From assembly GCA_003612395.1 (NCBI GenBank), contig RAYQ01000016.1, positions 62,001 to 126,000 on the forward strand: a DNA stretch of 64,000 nucleotides, given 5' to 3'. Position numbers and translations under genes: made by a program. A model generated the notes under the pieces. That model was not told the origin of the DNA. It saw nothing but the letters and a program-made list of their open reading frames with translations, and did not search any database. Origin of the DNA: Parablautia intestinalis (lineage in GTDB: Bacteria > Bacillota > Clostridia > Lachnospirales > Lachnospiraceae). Shown piece by piece: positions 1 to 8,697 of the stretch. The stretch's first letter is position 1. The number at the start of each line of letters is the position of its first letter.

Positions 1-596
1 CAGAATATTCGCCCGGTGATGAAAGAAATGTGCGCAGGCTTATGAATATACATGATATGAGACTTGTGGGAATGTGTAATGTGGAAAATGTGATGGCGGC
101 TATTGCCATATGCCATGCGCTTAAGGTTCCCATGGATATTATTCTTGAAACCATACGGGTTTTTGCACCGGTGGAGCACAGAATAGAATTTGTTGACACG
201 AAAGGTGGAGTGGATTATTATAATGATTCCAAAGGAACCAATCCGGACGCTGCGATCCAGGGAATACGCGCCATGACAAAGCCGACTGTGCTTTTAGGGG
301 GCGGTTATGATAAAGGGAGCAGATATGACGAATGGATTGAAGCCTTTGAAGGAAAAGTAAAAGCCCTGGTGCTTACAGGACAGACCCAGGAGGCGATTGC
401 AAAGTGTGCCAGAGCACATGGCATTTCCAATATTATTTTGGAGGATACCTTTGAGGAGGCCTTTCAGGCCTGCGTGGAGCAGGCTAAGGAGGGGGATGCG
501 GTGCTTTTATCGCCGGCCTGTGCAAGCTGGGGAATGTTTCCCAATTATGAGGTTCGGGGGAAAGTATTTAAAGAGTTAGTAAGAAAAATGTCCTGA
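1..596 (+). CDS. murD: UDP-N-acetylmuramoylalanine--D-glutamate ligase (MurD), 3' part
   Basis: This is the C-terminal part of a Mur ligase; the reading frame is open from the window edge (frame starting at base 3), so the 5' end lies outside. MurD adds D-glutamate to UDP-MurNAc-L-Ala in the cytoplasm using ATP. Visible family marks are GMCNVENVMAA (the G-x-x-N-x-x-N region of the central domain), EHRIE, the NDSKGTNPDA motif and the C-terminal LLGGGYDKG and LSPACASWGMF blocks, which are typical of MurD rather than MurC, MurE or MurF. ftsW follows 47 bases downstream, as in many dcw clusters. Only the truncation by the window limits the call. Confidence 0.95.
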   Translation, partial: EYSPGDERNVRRLMNIHDMRLVGMCNVENVMAAIAICHALKVPMDIILETIRVFAPVEHRIEFVDTKGGVDYYNDSKGTNPDAAIQGIRAMTKPTVLLGGGYDKGSRYDEWIEAFEGKVKALVLTGQTQEAIAKCARAHGISNIILEDTFEEAFQACVEQAKEGDAVLLSPACASWGMFPNYEVRGKVFKELVRKMS

Positions 597-643
597 CGGC
601 CGCTTTTTGGGGCTGTTTTACCGGTATGGAGGGTTTAAATTAA

Positions 644-1825
644 ATGATTGTGGCACAAAGAAGATACCAGAACAATCATAGAGGACGGGTTAAGAAGCAG
701 GAAGAATCTTTTTTTGATTATACACTTTTGTTTATCGTACTGTTCCTGCTGGCTTTTGGACTGGTTATGCTGTATTCCTCCAGCTCTTACGAGGGAAGTA
801 CATTAAAAAATCCGGATCCGGCTTACTTCTTGAAAAAGCAGGCGGCCTCTACCGTTGTGGGGATGGCGGCCATGATTGTGGTTGCAAATATCCCATATCA
901 TTTTTGGGAGCGTTTTGCAACAATGGGATATATCGTATCTATTGTGCTGATTTTGCTTATCATTCCTTTTGGCGTGGAGGCAAATGGTGCAAAGCGATGG
1001 CTTAATATAGCCGGGATATCTGTCCAGCCTGCGGAGATTGCAAAGGTAGGCATGATTTTGTTTTTAGCCAGTCTTATCTGTAAGGTGGGGCGGAAGATCA
1101 GAAGTGGAAAAGGTTTTTTCATTGTGCTGGGGATTCCGGTGCCTGTGTGCCTGCTGGTGTGGAAGATTACGGAAAATATGAGCTCCGCCATTATTATTCT
1201 TGGAATTGCAGTGCTGATGCTGTTTGTGGCATGTCCTGATTATAAGCGGTTTGTTTTGATTGGCCTTCTGGGAACTGCGGTTTGCGCTCTTGCCGTGTTT
1301 TTGATTGCAAATTCGGCTGATTCTGAAGGGCTTGGCGTGCGTGGAACCCGTATTTTAGCATGGCTTGATCCGGAGGCTTATGCCAGCGGTAAAGGCTTTC
1401 AGACGCTCCAGTCTCTTTATGCCATAGGCTCCGGGGGAATACTTGGAAAAGGGTTAGGCAGGAGCATGCAGAAGCTGGGATTTATTCCGGAGGCCCAGAA
1501 TGATATGATTTTTTCGATTATCTGTGAGGAGCTGGGGTTATTCGGGGCTATTTCTATTTTGCTGATGTTCATGTTGCTCATCTGGCGTTTTATGGTGATT
1601 GCCAACAATGCCCCGGATCTGTTTGGTGCGCTTTTGGTGGTTGGCGTGATGGGGCACATAGCCATACAGGTTATCCTGAATGTGGCGGTTGTGACCAATA
1701 CAATTCCCAATACGGGAATTTCTCTTCCCTTTATCAGTTTTGGAGGCACCTCTGTTCTTTTTCTCCTGATAGAAGTGGGAATTGTTCTAAGTGTGGGAAA
1801 GGGAATACGGCTGAAAGATTTATAG
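644..1825 (+). CDS. ftsW: SEDS-family peptidoglycan polymerase FtsW (or SpoVE)
   Basis: A 393-residue polytopic membrane protein of the FtsW/RodA/SpoVE (SEDS) family, which polymerises lipid II into glycan strands together with a class B PBP. A basic cytoplasmic N-terminus is followed by about ten hydrophobic segments. Family marks are GVEANGAKRWLNIAGISVQPAEIAK in two parts (ANGAKRW and the QPAEIAK stretch), the loop around LDPEAYASGKGFQ, and the C-terminal NTGISLPFISFGGTS. The ATG has GGAGGG ten bases upstream. The position between murD and murA argues for FtsW; SpoVE is so similar that sequence alone cannot exclude it. Confidence 0.9.
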   Translation: MIVAQRRYQNNHRGRVKKQEESFFDYTLLFIVLFLLAFGLVMLYSSSSYEGSTLKNPDPAYFLKKQAASTVVGMAAMIVVANIPYHFWERFATMGYIVSIVLILLIIPFGVEANGAKRWLNIAGISVQPAEIAKVGMILFLASLICKVGRKIRSGKGFFIVLGIPVPVCLLVWKITENMSSAIIILGIAVLMLFVACPDYKRFVLIGLLGTAVCALAVFLIANSADSEGLGVRGTRILAWLDPEAYASGKGFQTLQSLYAIGSGGILGKGLGRSMQKLGFIPEAQNDMIFSIICEELGLFGAISILLMFMLLIWRFMVIANNAPDLFGALLVVGVMGHIAIQVILNVAVVTNTIPNTGISLPFISFGGTSVLFLLIEVGIVLSVGKGIRLKDL

Positions 1826-1902
1826 TACAAGATGCATTTTCCAAAAGATTACATATAGTAGGATAGGTCTAATTTTTAAACCGGAAGGCAGATGGTGAGA
1901 AT

Positions 1903-3156
1903 TTGGATGCTATTCATATTCTGGGAGGAAATGCTCTTTTTGGAGAAACAAAGATACAGGGTTCCAAAAATGCGGTGCTGCCGGTGATGGCGGCGGCCCT
2001 TTTGATTGAGGATGTCTGTATGATAGAAAACTGCCCTCATATTTCAGATGTATATCACATGCAGCAGCTTTTGGAGAGTATTGGGTGCAAGGTGGTCTGG
2101 TCAGATGGAACGCTGACCATTGATGCAAGAAATATATTGGAGGATACGATGTCAGGAGATCATGTGACAGGTATGCGTTCCTCCATTACCCTGTTAGGGG
2201 CTATGCTTGGCAGGATAGGCGAAGTGACGATGGCTTATCCTGGCGGATGTGTGATAGGGGAAAGACCCATAGATATGCACTTAAATGCCCTGCGCAGAAT
2301 GGGAGTGGCAATTTACGAGAAGGATGGTTGTTTTACTGCCAGAGTAAAGGAGCTTTACGGAGCGGTGATAAGGTTTCCCGTTTCCAGCGTGGGAACTACG
2401 GAAAACGTGATTTTAGCGGCTGTTATGGCAAAAGGGGTAACTGTGATTCAAAATGCTGCCATGGAGCCGGAAATTGTTACTTTATGTGAATTTTTGCGGG
2501 AAGCAGGGGCAGTGATTGAAGGGATTGGAGGCTCTGTGCTTATCATACAAGGCGGGCATGCGCTTCATGGCATCAGATTTCGTGTTCCGGCGGACCGTAT
2601 TGTGGCAGGCACCTACCTGATGAGTGTGCTTGGGGCAGGCGGACACATTTTTTTGGAGGATGCACCTGTGGCCCAGATGCAGAGCATGCTGAGTATGGCT
2701 GAGAAAATTGGCGCAGAAATTCATGTTACCAGAGAAGGGCTTAACATTATTGCAAATGAGTTTAAAAAGCCTGTTTCATATGTCAAGACGGAAATTTATC
2801 CGGGATTTCCCACGGATATGCAGTCGCCTCTTATGGCGGTCTTATCCACCTGCAGGGGGGAGAGCGTGATAGAGGAAACAATTTTTGAAGACCGTTTCCG
2901 GATTGTGGAGCAGCTTCGTAAAATGGGGGCCTGTATTGAATTAAAGGGAAGGCGTCAGGCTCTAATCAGAGGCGTAGAGAGCCTTTTAGGATGTGAAGTG
3001 ACAGCGGAAGAACTACGGGGAGGTGCGGCCCTGGTGATAGCAGGCAGTATGGCGCTTGGAGAAACGATAGTAAAGAACTGCCACTTCATTGAGCGGGGAT
3101 ATGAGGATATCTGCAGGGATTACCGGAATCTGGGCGTCAACATATATGGAAAATAA
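1903..3156 (+). CDS. murA: UDP-N-acetylglucosamine 1-carboxyvinyltransferase (MurA)
   Basis: 417 residues, full length for MurA, which transfers enolpyruvate from PEP to UDP-GlcNAc in the first committed step of peptidoglycan synthesis. The N-terminal GSKNAVLP motif is at residues 20-27. The catalytic-loop cysteine (C116, in PGGCVIGERP) is present; this is the residue alkylated by fosfomycin, so the enzyme should be of the sensitive type. The start is TTG; no ATG gives the conserved N-terminus and GGTGAG lies just upstream. It sits between ftsW and divIB. Clostridia often carry two MurA paralogs, so this may be one of two. Confidence 0.95.
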   Translation: MDAIHILGGNALFGETKIQGSKNAVLPVMAAALLIEDVCMIENCPHISDVYHMQQLLESIGCKVVWSDGTLTIDARNILEDTMSGDHVTGMRSSITLLGAMLGRIGEVTMAYPGGCVIGERPIDMHLNALRRMGVAIYEKDGCFTARVKELYGAVIRFPVSSVGTTENVILAAVMAKGVTVIQNAAMEPEIVTLCEFLREAGAVIEGIGGSVLIIQGGHALHGIRFRVPADRIVAGTYLMSVLGAGGHIFLEDAPVAQMQSMLSMAEKIGAEIHVTREGLNIIANEFKKPVSYVKTEIYPGFPTDMQSPLMAVLSTCRGESVIEETIFEDRFRIVEQLRKMGACIELKGRRQALIRGVESLLGCEVTAEELRGGAALVIAGSMALGETIVKNCHFIERGYEDICRDYRNLGVNIYGK

Positions 3157-3222
3157 AATTTTATATATGGAAAAGGAATCAATGTGGCAGTTAAATGAAA
3201 AATACACTGGGTAAGCGGTTTT

Positions 3223-4056
3223 ATGACTAAGGTGAAGCAAAAAAAGAAAAAGCAGACTGACAGGTTAAGTATAGTACCGCCTGTAAGCCGTAAGGCACAG
3301 GGGCCGGGAGCATATTTCAGGAACCATAAAAGCTTATTTATCATCGGAGGGATGCTTTTGGCCCTTGTGATTGGACTGATGGCGGCGTATTCTTATATTA
3401 TTACAAATTATACGGTTACTACGGTGTATGTGGAAGGAACAGTCCATTATACCAATGATGAGATCATAGACATGGTAATGGAAGGGCATTATGGAAATAA
3501 TTCTCTTCTTTTATCGCTGAAATACAAGGACAAGAGCATTACGGGGGTTCCTTTTGTGGAAAAAATGGATGTCTCTGTGGAGGATCCCCATACAATAAAG
3601 ATAGAAGTTTATGAAAAAGCGCTGGCAGGGTATGTGGAATATCTGGAAAGGTATATGTACTTTGATAAGGATGGCATTGTGGTGGAGAGCTCCTTCGAAA
3701 AAACAAAAGGAGTGCCGCTGGTTACGGGGCTTCATTTTGATCATGTGGTTTTATATGAGCCCCTTCCGGTAGAGGATCCGGGGATTTTTCAGTCTATTTT
3801 GAACATTACGCAGCTTGTCAATAAGTATAACCTTGTGACGGACAGGATCTTTTTTGGCAGCGATGGTTCTCTTACCCTGTACTTTGAAGATGTAAAGGTG
3901 GCGCTGGGGACGGGGGACAACCTGGATGAGAAAATTATGGGGCTTCAATATATGCTCCCTGAGTTAAACGGAAGAAAAGGGACATTGAGGATGGAAAACT
4001 ATACGGAAGGAACAAAAAACACCTCATTTGAGCCGGAGGAGGAAGCAGAAGGCTGA
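3223..4056 (+). CDS. divIB: Cell-division protein DivIB/FtsQ
   Basis: 277 residues. The layout is that of DivIB/FtsQ: a lysine-rich cytoplasmic tail (residues 1-36), one membrane segment (about 38-62, FIIGGMLLALVIGLMAAYS), then an extracytoplasmic POTRA-like domain starting at VTTVYVEGTVHYTNDEI and a longer beta domain. The protein bridges early and late divisome parts at the septum. The last 15 residues are acidic and probably disordered. It is the last gene before a promoter-bearing gap upstream of ftsZ. Divergence of the family is normal, so the call rests on architecture and position. Confidence 0.88.
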   Translation: MTKVKQKKKKQTDRLSIVPPVSRKAQGPGAYFRNHKSLFIIGGMLLALVIGLMAAYSYIITNYTVTTVYVEGTVHYTNDEIIDMVMEGHYGNNSLLLSLKYKDKSITGVPFVEKMDVSVEDPHTIKIEVYEKALAGYVEYLERYMYFDKDGIVVESSFEKTKGVPLVTGLHFDHVVLYEPLPVEDPGIFQSILNITQLVNKYNLVTDRIFFGSDGSLTLYFEDVKVALGTGDNLDEKIMGLQYMLPELNGRKGTLRMENYTEGTKNTSFEPEEEAEG

Positions 4057-4101
4057 TAAAACGCCAAAAGAAATATTTATAAAAGTTTTTGAAATTTTTA
4101 G

Positions 4102-4130
4102 TTGCGTATTCAAAGAAAAGATTATATGAT
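4102..4130 (+). promoter_or_regulatory. Predicted sigma-A promoter of ftsZ
   Basis: TTGCGT (4102-4107), a 17-base spacer and TATGAT (4125-4130) lie in the 147-base gap between divIB and ftsZ. This gives ftsZ its own start site about 65 bases upstream of its TTG codon. Prediction from consensus match only. Confidence 0.6.
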
Positions 4131-4203
4131 AGTCTATATGAGTTTAATAAGCTGGTATGTTTATGTGTTGTTTTGATAGGGTTATGGTGAAGGAGGAAAT
4201 ACC

Positions 4204-5415
4204 TTGCTGGAAATAAAGACGAACGATGCTGAATCTGCTGCCAAGATTATAGTGATCGGTGTGGGCGGTGCAGGTAATAATGCTGTAAATAGAATGGTGG
4301 ATGAAAGTATTACCGGAGTGGAATTTATTGGAATCAATACGGACAAGCAGGCGCTGCAGCTTTGCAGGGCGCCCAAGCTTTTGCAGATTGGTGAGAAACT
4401 GACCAAAGGACTGGGAGCAGGAGCTAAGCCCGAAATCGGGGAAAAGGCGGCCGAGGAGAGCAGCGAAGAGATTGCGGCGGTTCTTCGGGGAGCCGATATG
4501 GTATTCGTAACCTGTGGAATGGGAGGCGGTACCGGAACCGGTGCAGCTCCTGTTGTGGCCAAGCTGGCAAAGGATATGGGAATATTGACAGTAGGAGTTG
4601 TGACCAAGCCTTTTCGTTTCGAGGCGAAGGCCCGCATGGTGAATGCGCTCAGCGGTATTGAGAAGATTAAGGATAATGTAGATACTCTGATTGTAATTCC
4701 TAATGATAAATTGCTTGAGATTGTGGACAGAAGGACAACCATGCCTGATGCCCTTAAGAAAGCGGATGAGGTGCTCCAGCAGGCGGTACAGGGAATTACG
4801 GATCTGATCAATGTCCCTGCGGTTATCAATCTTGACTTTGCGGATGTGCAGACGGTAATGAAGGATAAGGGCATTGCCCACATTGGAATCGGTACTGGTA
4901 AGGGAGATGATAAGGCAAGCGAGGCGGTTAAGATGGCGGTGGAAAGCCCGCTGCTTGAGACTACCATTTCAGGTGCAACTCATGTGATTATCAATGTATC
5001 GGGCGATATTACCTTAGCAGATGCATCGGATGCGGCAAGCTATGTACAGGAGCTGGCAGGAGACGAGGTAAATATTATCTTTGGCGCTATGTACGATGAG
5101 TCCCAGGGGGATAGTTGCCGGATTACGGTAATTGCCACAGGATTAGAGGATGCTACCTTACCTACCAATAAGCCGATATCCTCTCATGGAGCCTTTACAA
5201 ACAAATATATGAAGCCTGTGACACCTAATATTACGATTAGAAATTCAGGTGCAGGTGCGCCTGTAGGTGCTAATAGTGTCCAGAGTACATTTCCTAATCA
5301 GAACCAGACAACAGTAACCCACAGGCCGGTTCAGGGCATTACAAGCCCCGGAGATATCAGGAGCAACGTGCAGGACAAGCCGCTTAAAATTCCGGATTTC
5401 CTGCAGAAGAAATAG
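4204..5415 (+). CDS. ftsZ: Cell-division GTPase FtsZ
   Basis: 403-residue tubulin-like GTPase that polymerises into the Z ring at mid-cell. The GTP-binding signature GGGTGTG is at residues 107-113, the T7 synergy loop NLDFADV begins at residue 209, and the C-terminal peptide IPDFLQKK, the docking site for FtsA and SepF, ends the protein after a glutamine- and asparagine-rich linker. The start is TTG, with AAGGAGG ideally placed upstream, so the unusual start is well supported and may hold translation down. A terminator follows within 40 bases, so ftsZ is probably monocistronic from its own promoter with read-in from the dcw operon. Confidence 0.97.
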   Translation: MLEIKTNDAESAAKIIVIGVGGAGNNAVNRMVDESITGVEFIGINTDKQALQLCRAPKLLQIGEKLTKGLGAGAKPEIGEKAAEESSEEIAAVLRGADMVFVTCGMGGGTGTGAAPVVAKLAKDMGILTVGVVTKPFRFEAKARMVNALSGIEKIKDNVDTLIVIPNDKLLEIVDRRTTMPDALKKADEVLQQAVQGITDLINVPAVINLDFADVQTVMKDKGIAHIGIGTGKGDDKASEAVKMAVESPLLETTISGATHVIINVSGDITLADASDAASYVQELAGDEVNIIFGAMYDESQGDSCRITVIATGLEDATLPTNKPISSHGAFTNKYMKPVTPNITIRNSGAGAPVGANSVQSTFPNQNQTTVTHRPVQGITSPGDIRSNVQDKPLKIPDFLQKK

Positions 5416-5454
5416 GTTTGTATAGGAATGTATATTTTATGAAAGAACGTTTAG

Positions 5455-5485
5455 GCTGTATACCAAAGGGTGTGCAGCTTTTTTT
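5455..5485 (+). terminator. Rho-independent terminator after ftsZ
   Basis: GCTGTATACC (5455-5464) pairs with GGTGTGCAGC (5469-5478), allowing two G-U pairs, and is followed by seven T. It ends exactly where a dispersed repeat copy begins. Confidence 0.85.
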
Positions 5486-5523
5486 AACATAAGGATGACT
5501 GGCAAAGCCTGGCATCCGTTGTT
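5483..5523 (+). repeat. Dispersed repeat family B, 5' half copy
   Basis: This 41-base block differs at only two positions from the block at 26119-26159, 20 kb away. It is itself an imperfect palindrome: AACATAAGGATG near the left end faces CATCCGTTGTT at the right end. It lies directly after the ftsZ terminator and before the aminopeptidase ribosome-binding site. Confidence 0.85.
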
Positions 5524-5524
5524 A

Positions 5525-5550
5525 TAACAGGCTGAGAAAGGAGTATGGCT
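5525..5550 (+). repeat. Short leader repeat (family D) with ribosome-binding site
   Basis: TAACAGGCTGAGAAAGGAG followed by TATGGCTAT recurs as TAACAGGTTGAGAAGGGAG plus CATGGTTAT at 30141-30169. Both copies sit immediately before a start codon and contain its Shine-Dalgarno sequence. In both, the first ATG is too close to the Shine-Dalgarno to be used and a second in-frame ATG follows. Confidence 0.6.
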
Positions 5551-6837
5551 ATGAGTACGGAAAAATTAAATTTTGAGTGGGCTGAAAAATGCCTTTCATT
5601 CATCAATGAAAGTGTAAGCTGCTATCATGCAGTAGAAAATGTGGAAAAACAGCTGGCCGAAAGAGGCTTTGTCTGTCTGGATGAAAAGGATGCATGGAAA
5701 CTTACGCCGGGAGGAAGCTATTATGTCAAAAGAGGCGGTTCTTCCCTGGCCGCTTTTAAAATTCCCAATTCCGATATAAAGGGCTTTCATATGACAGCCT
5801 CCCACAGCGATTCCCCCTGCTTTAAGATAAAGACCAACCCTGAGATGACGCTGGAGGACAAATACCTTAAGCTCAATGTGGAGGGGTATGGCGGTATGAT
5901 ACAGTATACCTGGTTTGACAGATGCCTGTCGGTGGCAGGGAGAGTGGTATGCGATGGGGATGATGGGCTTCAGTCGGTTAACGTAAATATTGATGAGGAC
6001 CTGCTGGTAATTCCTAATCTTGCCATTCACATGAACCGGAGCATCAACAAGGGCGTTGAGCTTAACATACAGACGGATCTGCTCCCCCTGATGGGAGGAA
6101 CAAAGGTGAAAGGAAAGCTGAAAGAAAAGCTGGCGCATCTTGCAGGCGTAAGAGAGGAAGAAATATTAGGGAGCGATTTGTTTTTATATGTGAGGGAAAA
6201 AGGAAAACTGGCGGGAGCAGAGAAGGAGCTTATGATTTCGCCGCGACTGGATGATTTGGAGTGCGTTTTCGCTTCTGCGCAGGCCATGATTGCGGCGGAG
6301 CCTAAAGATTACTGTAATGTATGTGTTGTTTTCAATCATGAGGAAGTGGGAAACCACACCAGAGAGGGCGCAGCATCCACCTTTTTGAGGGATACGCTGG
6401 AGAGAATCGGGGAGAGCCTTGGCAAAACAGGGAGCGAATACTTAAGGCTTCTGGCGGACAGCTTTATGATTTCCGCCGATAATGCCCATGCTCTTCATCC
6501 CAACCATCCGGAAAAAGCAGATCCGGAAAACAAACCGGTGTTAAACGGAGGCATTGTGGTAAAGCACCACGGCGGGCAGAGGTACACCACGGACGGTTAC
6601 TCGGAGGCTTTTATGAAGTCCCTTTGCAGAAAGGCGCAGGTACCCCTTCAGGATTATCACAACCGATCCGATATAGAAGGCGGCTCTACCCTTGGAAACG
6701 TCTCTACCGGTCAGGTATCCGTTTTTTCAGCGGATATCGGGCTTGCGCAGCTTGCCATGCACTCGGCGGTGGAAACTGCCGGAAGCGCGGATGTGGAATA
6801 CCTGATACGGGTCCTTAAGAAATTTTATGAAGAATAA
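5551..6837 (+). CDS. M18-family metal-dependent aminopeptidase
   Basis: About 428 residues, full length for the M18 (aspartyl aminopeptidase-like) family, cytoplasmic di-zinc peptidases that remove N-terminal residues from peptides. Metal ligands and family motifs are visible in order: HSDSP, SPRLDDLE, NHEEVG, DNAHALHPN and a final ligand region near the C-terminal ALSAVETAG-like stretch (MHSAVETAG). Two in-frame ATGs are present (5545, 5551). AAAGGAG ends at 5543, only one base before the first ATG but seven before the second, so 5551 is preferred. Its end overlaps the start of the ABC exporter by 11 bases, which suggests translational coupling. Confidence 0.92.
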   Translation: MSTEKLNFEWAEKCLSFINESVSCYHAVENVEKQLAERGFVCLDEKDAWKLTPGGSYYVKRGGSSLAAFKIPNSDIKGFHMTASHSDSPCFKIKTNPEMTLEDKYLKLNVEGYGGMIQYTWFDRCLSVAGRVVCDGDDGLQSVNVNIDEDLLVIPNLAIHMNRSINKGVELNIQTDLLPLMGGTKVKGKLKEKLAHLAGVREEEILGSDLFLYVREKGKLAGAEKELMISPRLDDLECVFASAQAMIAAEPKDYCNVCVVFNHEEVGNHTREGAASTFLRDTLERIGESLGKTGSEYLRLLADSFMISADNAHALHPNHPEKADPENKPVLNGGIVVKHHGGQRYTTDGYSEAFMKSLCRKAQVPLQDYHNRSDIEGGSTLGNVSTGQVSVFSADIGLAQLAMHSAVETAGSADVEYLIRVLKKFYEE

Positions 6838-8566
6838 TAAAAAATTATTTTGCAGGCTGGTTTCCTTTTATCAGCCTTATTTGGGAATGTTTATTGCCGA
6901 TTTGGTTTCGGCTTTGGCAGTATCCGGCATTGCTCTGGTGCTGCCCTTAGGCGTGCGGTATATTGCTGATAATTTGCTGGAAGGCGGGAATGCTCAGCCA
7001 GGAAGCATTGGGCGTGCAGGGTTTTGTCTGATAGCGATGGTTTTGGTGCAGGCCGCCTGCTATTACTTTTGGGACTATCAGGGGCATTATCTGGGAGCAA
7101 AGATTGAGCGGGATATGCGCGGGCAGATGTTCCGGCATTGTGAGAAGTTGTCTTTTAGCTACTATGACGAGCACACGGTTGGGGATTTGATGTCCCGTAT
7201 TACCAGCGACTCTTTGGCTCTGGCGGAATTTTTTCATCATGTGCCTGAGGATATTCTGGTAAACAGTGTGAAATTTGTGGGAGCCTCGGTGATTTTGTTT
7301 ACCATTAACAGGCAGACGACTTTGATCATTCTGACTTTTTTGCCATTTATGCTGGCCTATACGCTTTATTTTAATAAAAAGATGGGCGTGGCCATGGGAC
7401 AGGCCAGAGAAAGCATGAGCGGCATTAATTCACAGGTGGAGGATTCCCTCTTGGGGATTCGTGTAGTGCAGTCCTTTGCCAATGAAGCGCTAGAGGATGA
7501 GAAGTTTACGAGGCAGAATCAGCGTTTTTTGGCGGACCGCCGGTTAAGCTACCACAGTGAGGCCCAACTATATTGTGGTATGGATACCTTTGCGGCGCTG
7601 ATACCGATTGCGGTGGTGGTATTTGGGGGACTTGCCATTCGAAAGGGTGCCATGTCCTTAAGCGATCTGCTGGCATTTTTGCTGTATATCAGCTATTTTA
7701 CCGGACCGGTGCAAAGCCTTGTCAATACCAGCCGGCTTTTGCAGGAGGGAAAAAGCAGTTTTCGCCGTTATATAGAGCTGATGGAGACAGAGCCGGCCGT
7801 GCAGGATGATCCGGATCTGGTGGAAATGGGAAACATCAAAGGTAAGCTGGAGTTTCGTCATGTGGATTTTTGCTATGGCGGAGGGGAAGAAGTGTTTCAC
7901 GGGCTTAATCTGACGGTAGAGGCAGGAGAGTATGTGGCTCTGGTAGGGGCCTCCGGTGTGGGAAAGACCACCCTTTGCGCCTTGATACCACGGTTTTACG
8001 AGCCGCAAAAGGGACAGATCCTGCTGGATGGAATTCCGGTGGAAAAGCTGCCTTTGAGCACCCTGCGAAAAAGTATAGGAATTGTACAGCAGGATGTGTA
8101 TTTGTTTCATGGCACCGTGGCGGAGAATATTGCTTATGGACGGCCTGACGCCAGCAGGGAGGAGATTGTTGCAGCGGCAAAGCAGGCGGGGGCCCATGAG
8201 TTTATCGAGAAGCTTCCGGGAGGGTATGAGGCGGATATCGGGCCTCATGGAGTGAAGCTCTCAGGGGGGCAGAAGCAGAGGCTGTCTATTGCCAGAGTAT
8301 TTCTGAAAGATCCTGCGATTTTGATTTTTGACGAGGCCACCAGCGCGCTGGATACATACAGTGAAAAAGTGGTACAGCATTCTTTAGAACAGCTGGCAAA
8401 GCAGCGCACAACCCTGGTGATCGCCCACCGTCTTTCTACTGTTTTGGGCGCCGGATGCATTCTCGTACTGGATGAAAATGGCGTTTGTGAGAGGGGAACC
8501 CACAAGGAACTGATAGCCCGGGGCGGTGTATACGCCAGTCTCTATAAGGCATCCATGGAGCTTTAG
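6827..8566 (+). CDS. ABC exporter, fused permease and ATPase
   Basis: 579 residues: six membrane segments (about residues 1-300) followed by an ATPase domain. The ATPase shows Walker A GASGVGKTT, Q-loop IVQQDVYLFHG, signature LSGGQKQR, Walker B LIFDEATSALD with the catalytic glutamate, and the H-loop IAHRLST, so both sites of a homodimer would be active. This is the MsbA/multidrug type of exporter; the substrate cannot be read from sequence. It overlaps the aminopeptidase gene and shares its transcript. A terminator lies about 70 bases downstream. Confidence 0.9.
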   Translation: MKNNKKLFCRLVSFYQPYLGMFIADLVSALAVSGIALVLPLGVRYIADNLLEGGNAQPGSIGRAGFCLIAMVLVQAACYYFWDYQGHYLGAKIERDMRGQMFRHCEKLSFSYYDEHTVGDLMSRITSDSLALAEFFHHVPEDILVNSVKFVGASVILFTINRQTTLIILTFLPFMLAYTLYFNKKMGVAMGQARESMSGINSQVEDSLLGIRVVQSFANEALEDEKFTRQNQRFLADRRLSYHSEAQLYCGMDTFAALIPIAVVVFGGLAIRKGAMSLSDLLAFLLYISYFTGPVQSLVNTSRLLQEGKSSFRRYIELMETEPAVQDDPDLVEMGNIKGKLEFRHVDFCYGGGEEVFHGLNLTVEAGEYVALVGASGVGKTTLCALIPRFYEPQKGQILLDGIPVEKLPLSTLRKSIGIVQQDVYLFHGTVAENIAYGRPDASREEIVAAAKQAGAHEFIEKLPGGYEADIGPHGVKLSGGQKQRLSIARVFLKDPAILIFDEATSALDTYSEKVVQHSLEQLAKQRTTLVIAHRLSTVLGAGCILVLDENGVCERGTHKELIARGGVYASLYKASMEL

Positions 8567-8593
8567 GCAGAGTTCTCCAAACTATATATTGAT

Positions 8594-8628
8594 AACAAAA
8601 GCTGACACGCTTTGCGATCAGGCTTATG
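8594..8628 (-). repeat. Dispersed palindromic repeat family A, copy 1
   Basis: Read on the - strand it gives CATAAGCCTGATCGCAAAGC then GTGTCAGCTTTTGTT, matching the family pattern AATAAGCYG-n-CGCRAAGCG-n-AGCGTTTG. It lies between the exporter stop codon and the terminator. Confidence 0.75.
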
Positions 8629-8634
8629 ACAGTA

Positions 8635-8661
8635 AAAACCCGGCTGAGACGCCGGGTTTTT
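8635..8661 (+). terminator. Bidirectional terminator between convergent genes
   Basis: AAAACCCGGC (8635-8644) and GCCGGGTTTT (8651-8660) form a perfect 10-base-pair stem with a six-base loop. T-rich flanks occur on both strands, so it can end both the + strand exporter transcript and the - strand sensor operon. Confidence 0.88.
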
Positions 8662-8697
8662 CAGCTAAAAAATTCTTTTCTGCCGGATGTGATTTAG

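Noticed and set aside
4182-4967. Long - strand open frame opposite ftsZ
   Set aside because: It is a mirror of the biased codon use of ftsZ; no ribosome-binding site and low-complexity S/P/T/I-rich translation.
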